Positions 5,882 to 5,964 of a DNA stretch of 5,964 nucleotides are shown one piece after another. Location of the stretch: assembly GCA_002431965.1 (NCBI GenBank), contig DJEW01000030.1, positions 1 through 5,964 of the forward strand. Direction: 5' to 3'. Numbering within the stretch: the first letter of the stretch is position 1; the number at the start of each line of letters is the position of its first letter. The DNA comes from Clostridiales bacterium UBA5888. GTDB lineage: Bacteria > Bacillota > Clostridia > Oscillospirales > Oscillospiraceae. A program made the position numbers and the translations under genes. The notes under the pieces are model-generated. The model did not search any database and had not been told where the DNA came from. It saw nothing but the letters and a program-made list of their open reading frames with translations.

Positions 5882-5918
5882 ATAGGGATAGTCATTCCAA
5901 CCGGATGGCTATCCCTAT
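5882..5918 (+). terminator. Probable terminator hairpin after surE
   Basis: The outer arm ATAGGGATAG (5882-5891) pairs with CTATCCCTAT (5909-5918). The stem continues inward through TCATTC/GGATGG pairs, including two U-G pairs, to a 5-nt loop (CAACC), making about 16 pairs. The following plus-strand sequence ATTATTCTCT is only moderately U-rich, and the minus-strand side is similarly A/T-rich, so it may work in both directions. It begins 15 bp after the surE stop. The remaining 46 bases (5919-5964) hold no gene that I can recognise. Confidence 0.6.
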
Positions 5919-5964
5919 ATTATTCTCTACACTCGGCCGATGCGAGACTATCCCATACTTTGTG

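Overview
The window looks like a chromosomal stretch from an anaerobic Gram-positive gut-type bacterium, most likely Clostridia and possibly the Oscillospiraceae/Ruminococcaceae group. The reasons are strong GGAGG-type ribosome binding sites, a moderately GC-rich sequence with many GCG/CGC/GAC codons, an NADH:flavin-oxidoreductase (enoate/dienoyl reductase-like) tail, and a DUF421-DUF4363 pair of the kind seen in Clostridia. No transposase, integrase, CRISPR array, tRNA or rRNA was found. Most of the window is ordinary housekeeping DNA, and I did not find a convincing new defence or mobile system.

Layout. Positions 1-288 (+) hold the last 95 codons of an FAD/NAD(P)-dependent oxidoreductase. 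Positions 289-588 are non-coding. They contain an unexplained structure-rich stretch (about 307-480) and a perfect 15-bp terminator hairpin whose U-tract faces the minus strand. Positions 589-3352 (-) form a three-gene operon read right to left: a glucosamine-6-phosphate deaminase-like protein (2654-3352), phosphoglucosamine mutase GlmM (1261-2610) and a stand-alone left-handed beta-helix acetyltransferase (589-1248). The acetyltransferase keeps the GlmU acetyltransferase active-site residues but has no uridylyltransferase domain. Divergently, 3397-4457 (+) encodes a DUF421 (YetF-like) membrane protein and a translationally coupled DUF4363 protein. Their end overlaps by 21 bp with convergent nrdR (4437-4913, -). 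A 218-bp divergent region with two extended -10 promoters and a central dyad separates nrdR from surE (5132-5866, +), which is followed by a terminator-like hairpin.

How the genes fit together. The minus-strand operon reads as the hexosamine route to the cell-wall precursor UDP-GlcNAc. GlcN-6-P is converted to GlcN-1-P by GlmM, then to GlcNAc-1-P by the beta-helix protein. Final uridylylation would have to be done by another enzyme outside the window. The NagB-like protein could link this to fructose-6-P, but it has Thr where the catalytic general-base Asp of NagB lies, so its activity is uncertain. NrdR (ribonucleotide reductase repressor) and SurE (nucleoside monophosphate phosphatase) both touch nucleotide metabolism, and they share a divergent promoter region.

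Points most worth a second look are the substituted NagB-like protein, the split GlmU-type acetyltransferase next to glmM, the structured element at about 307-480, and the dyad between the nrdR and surE promoters.
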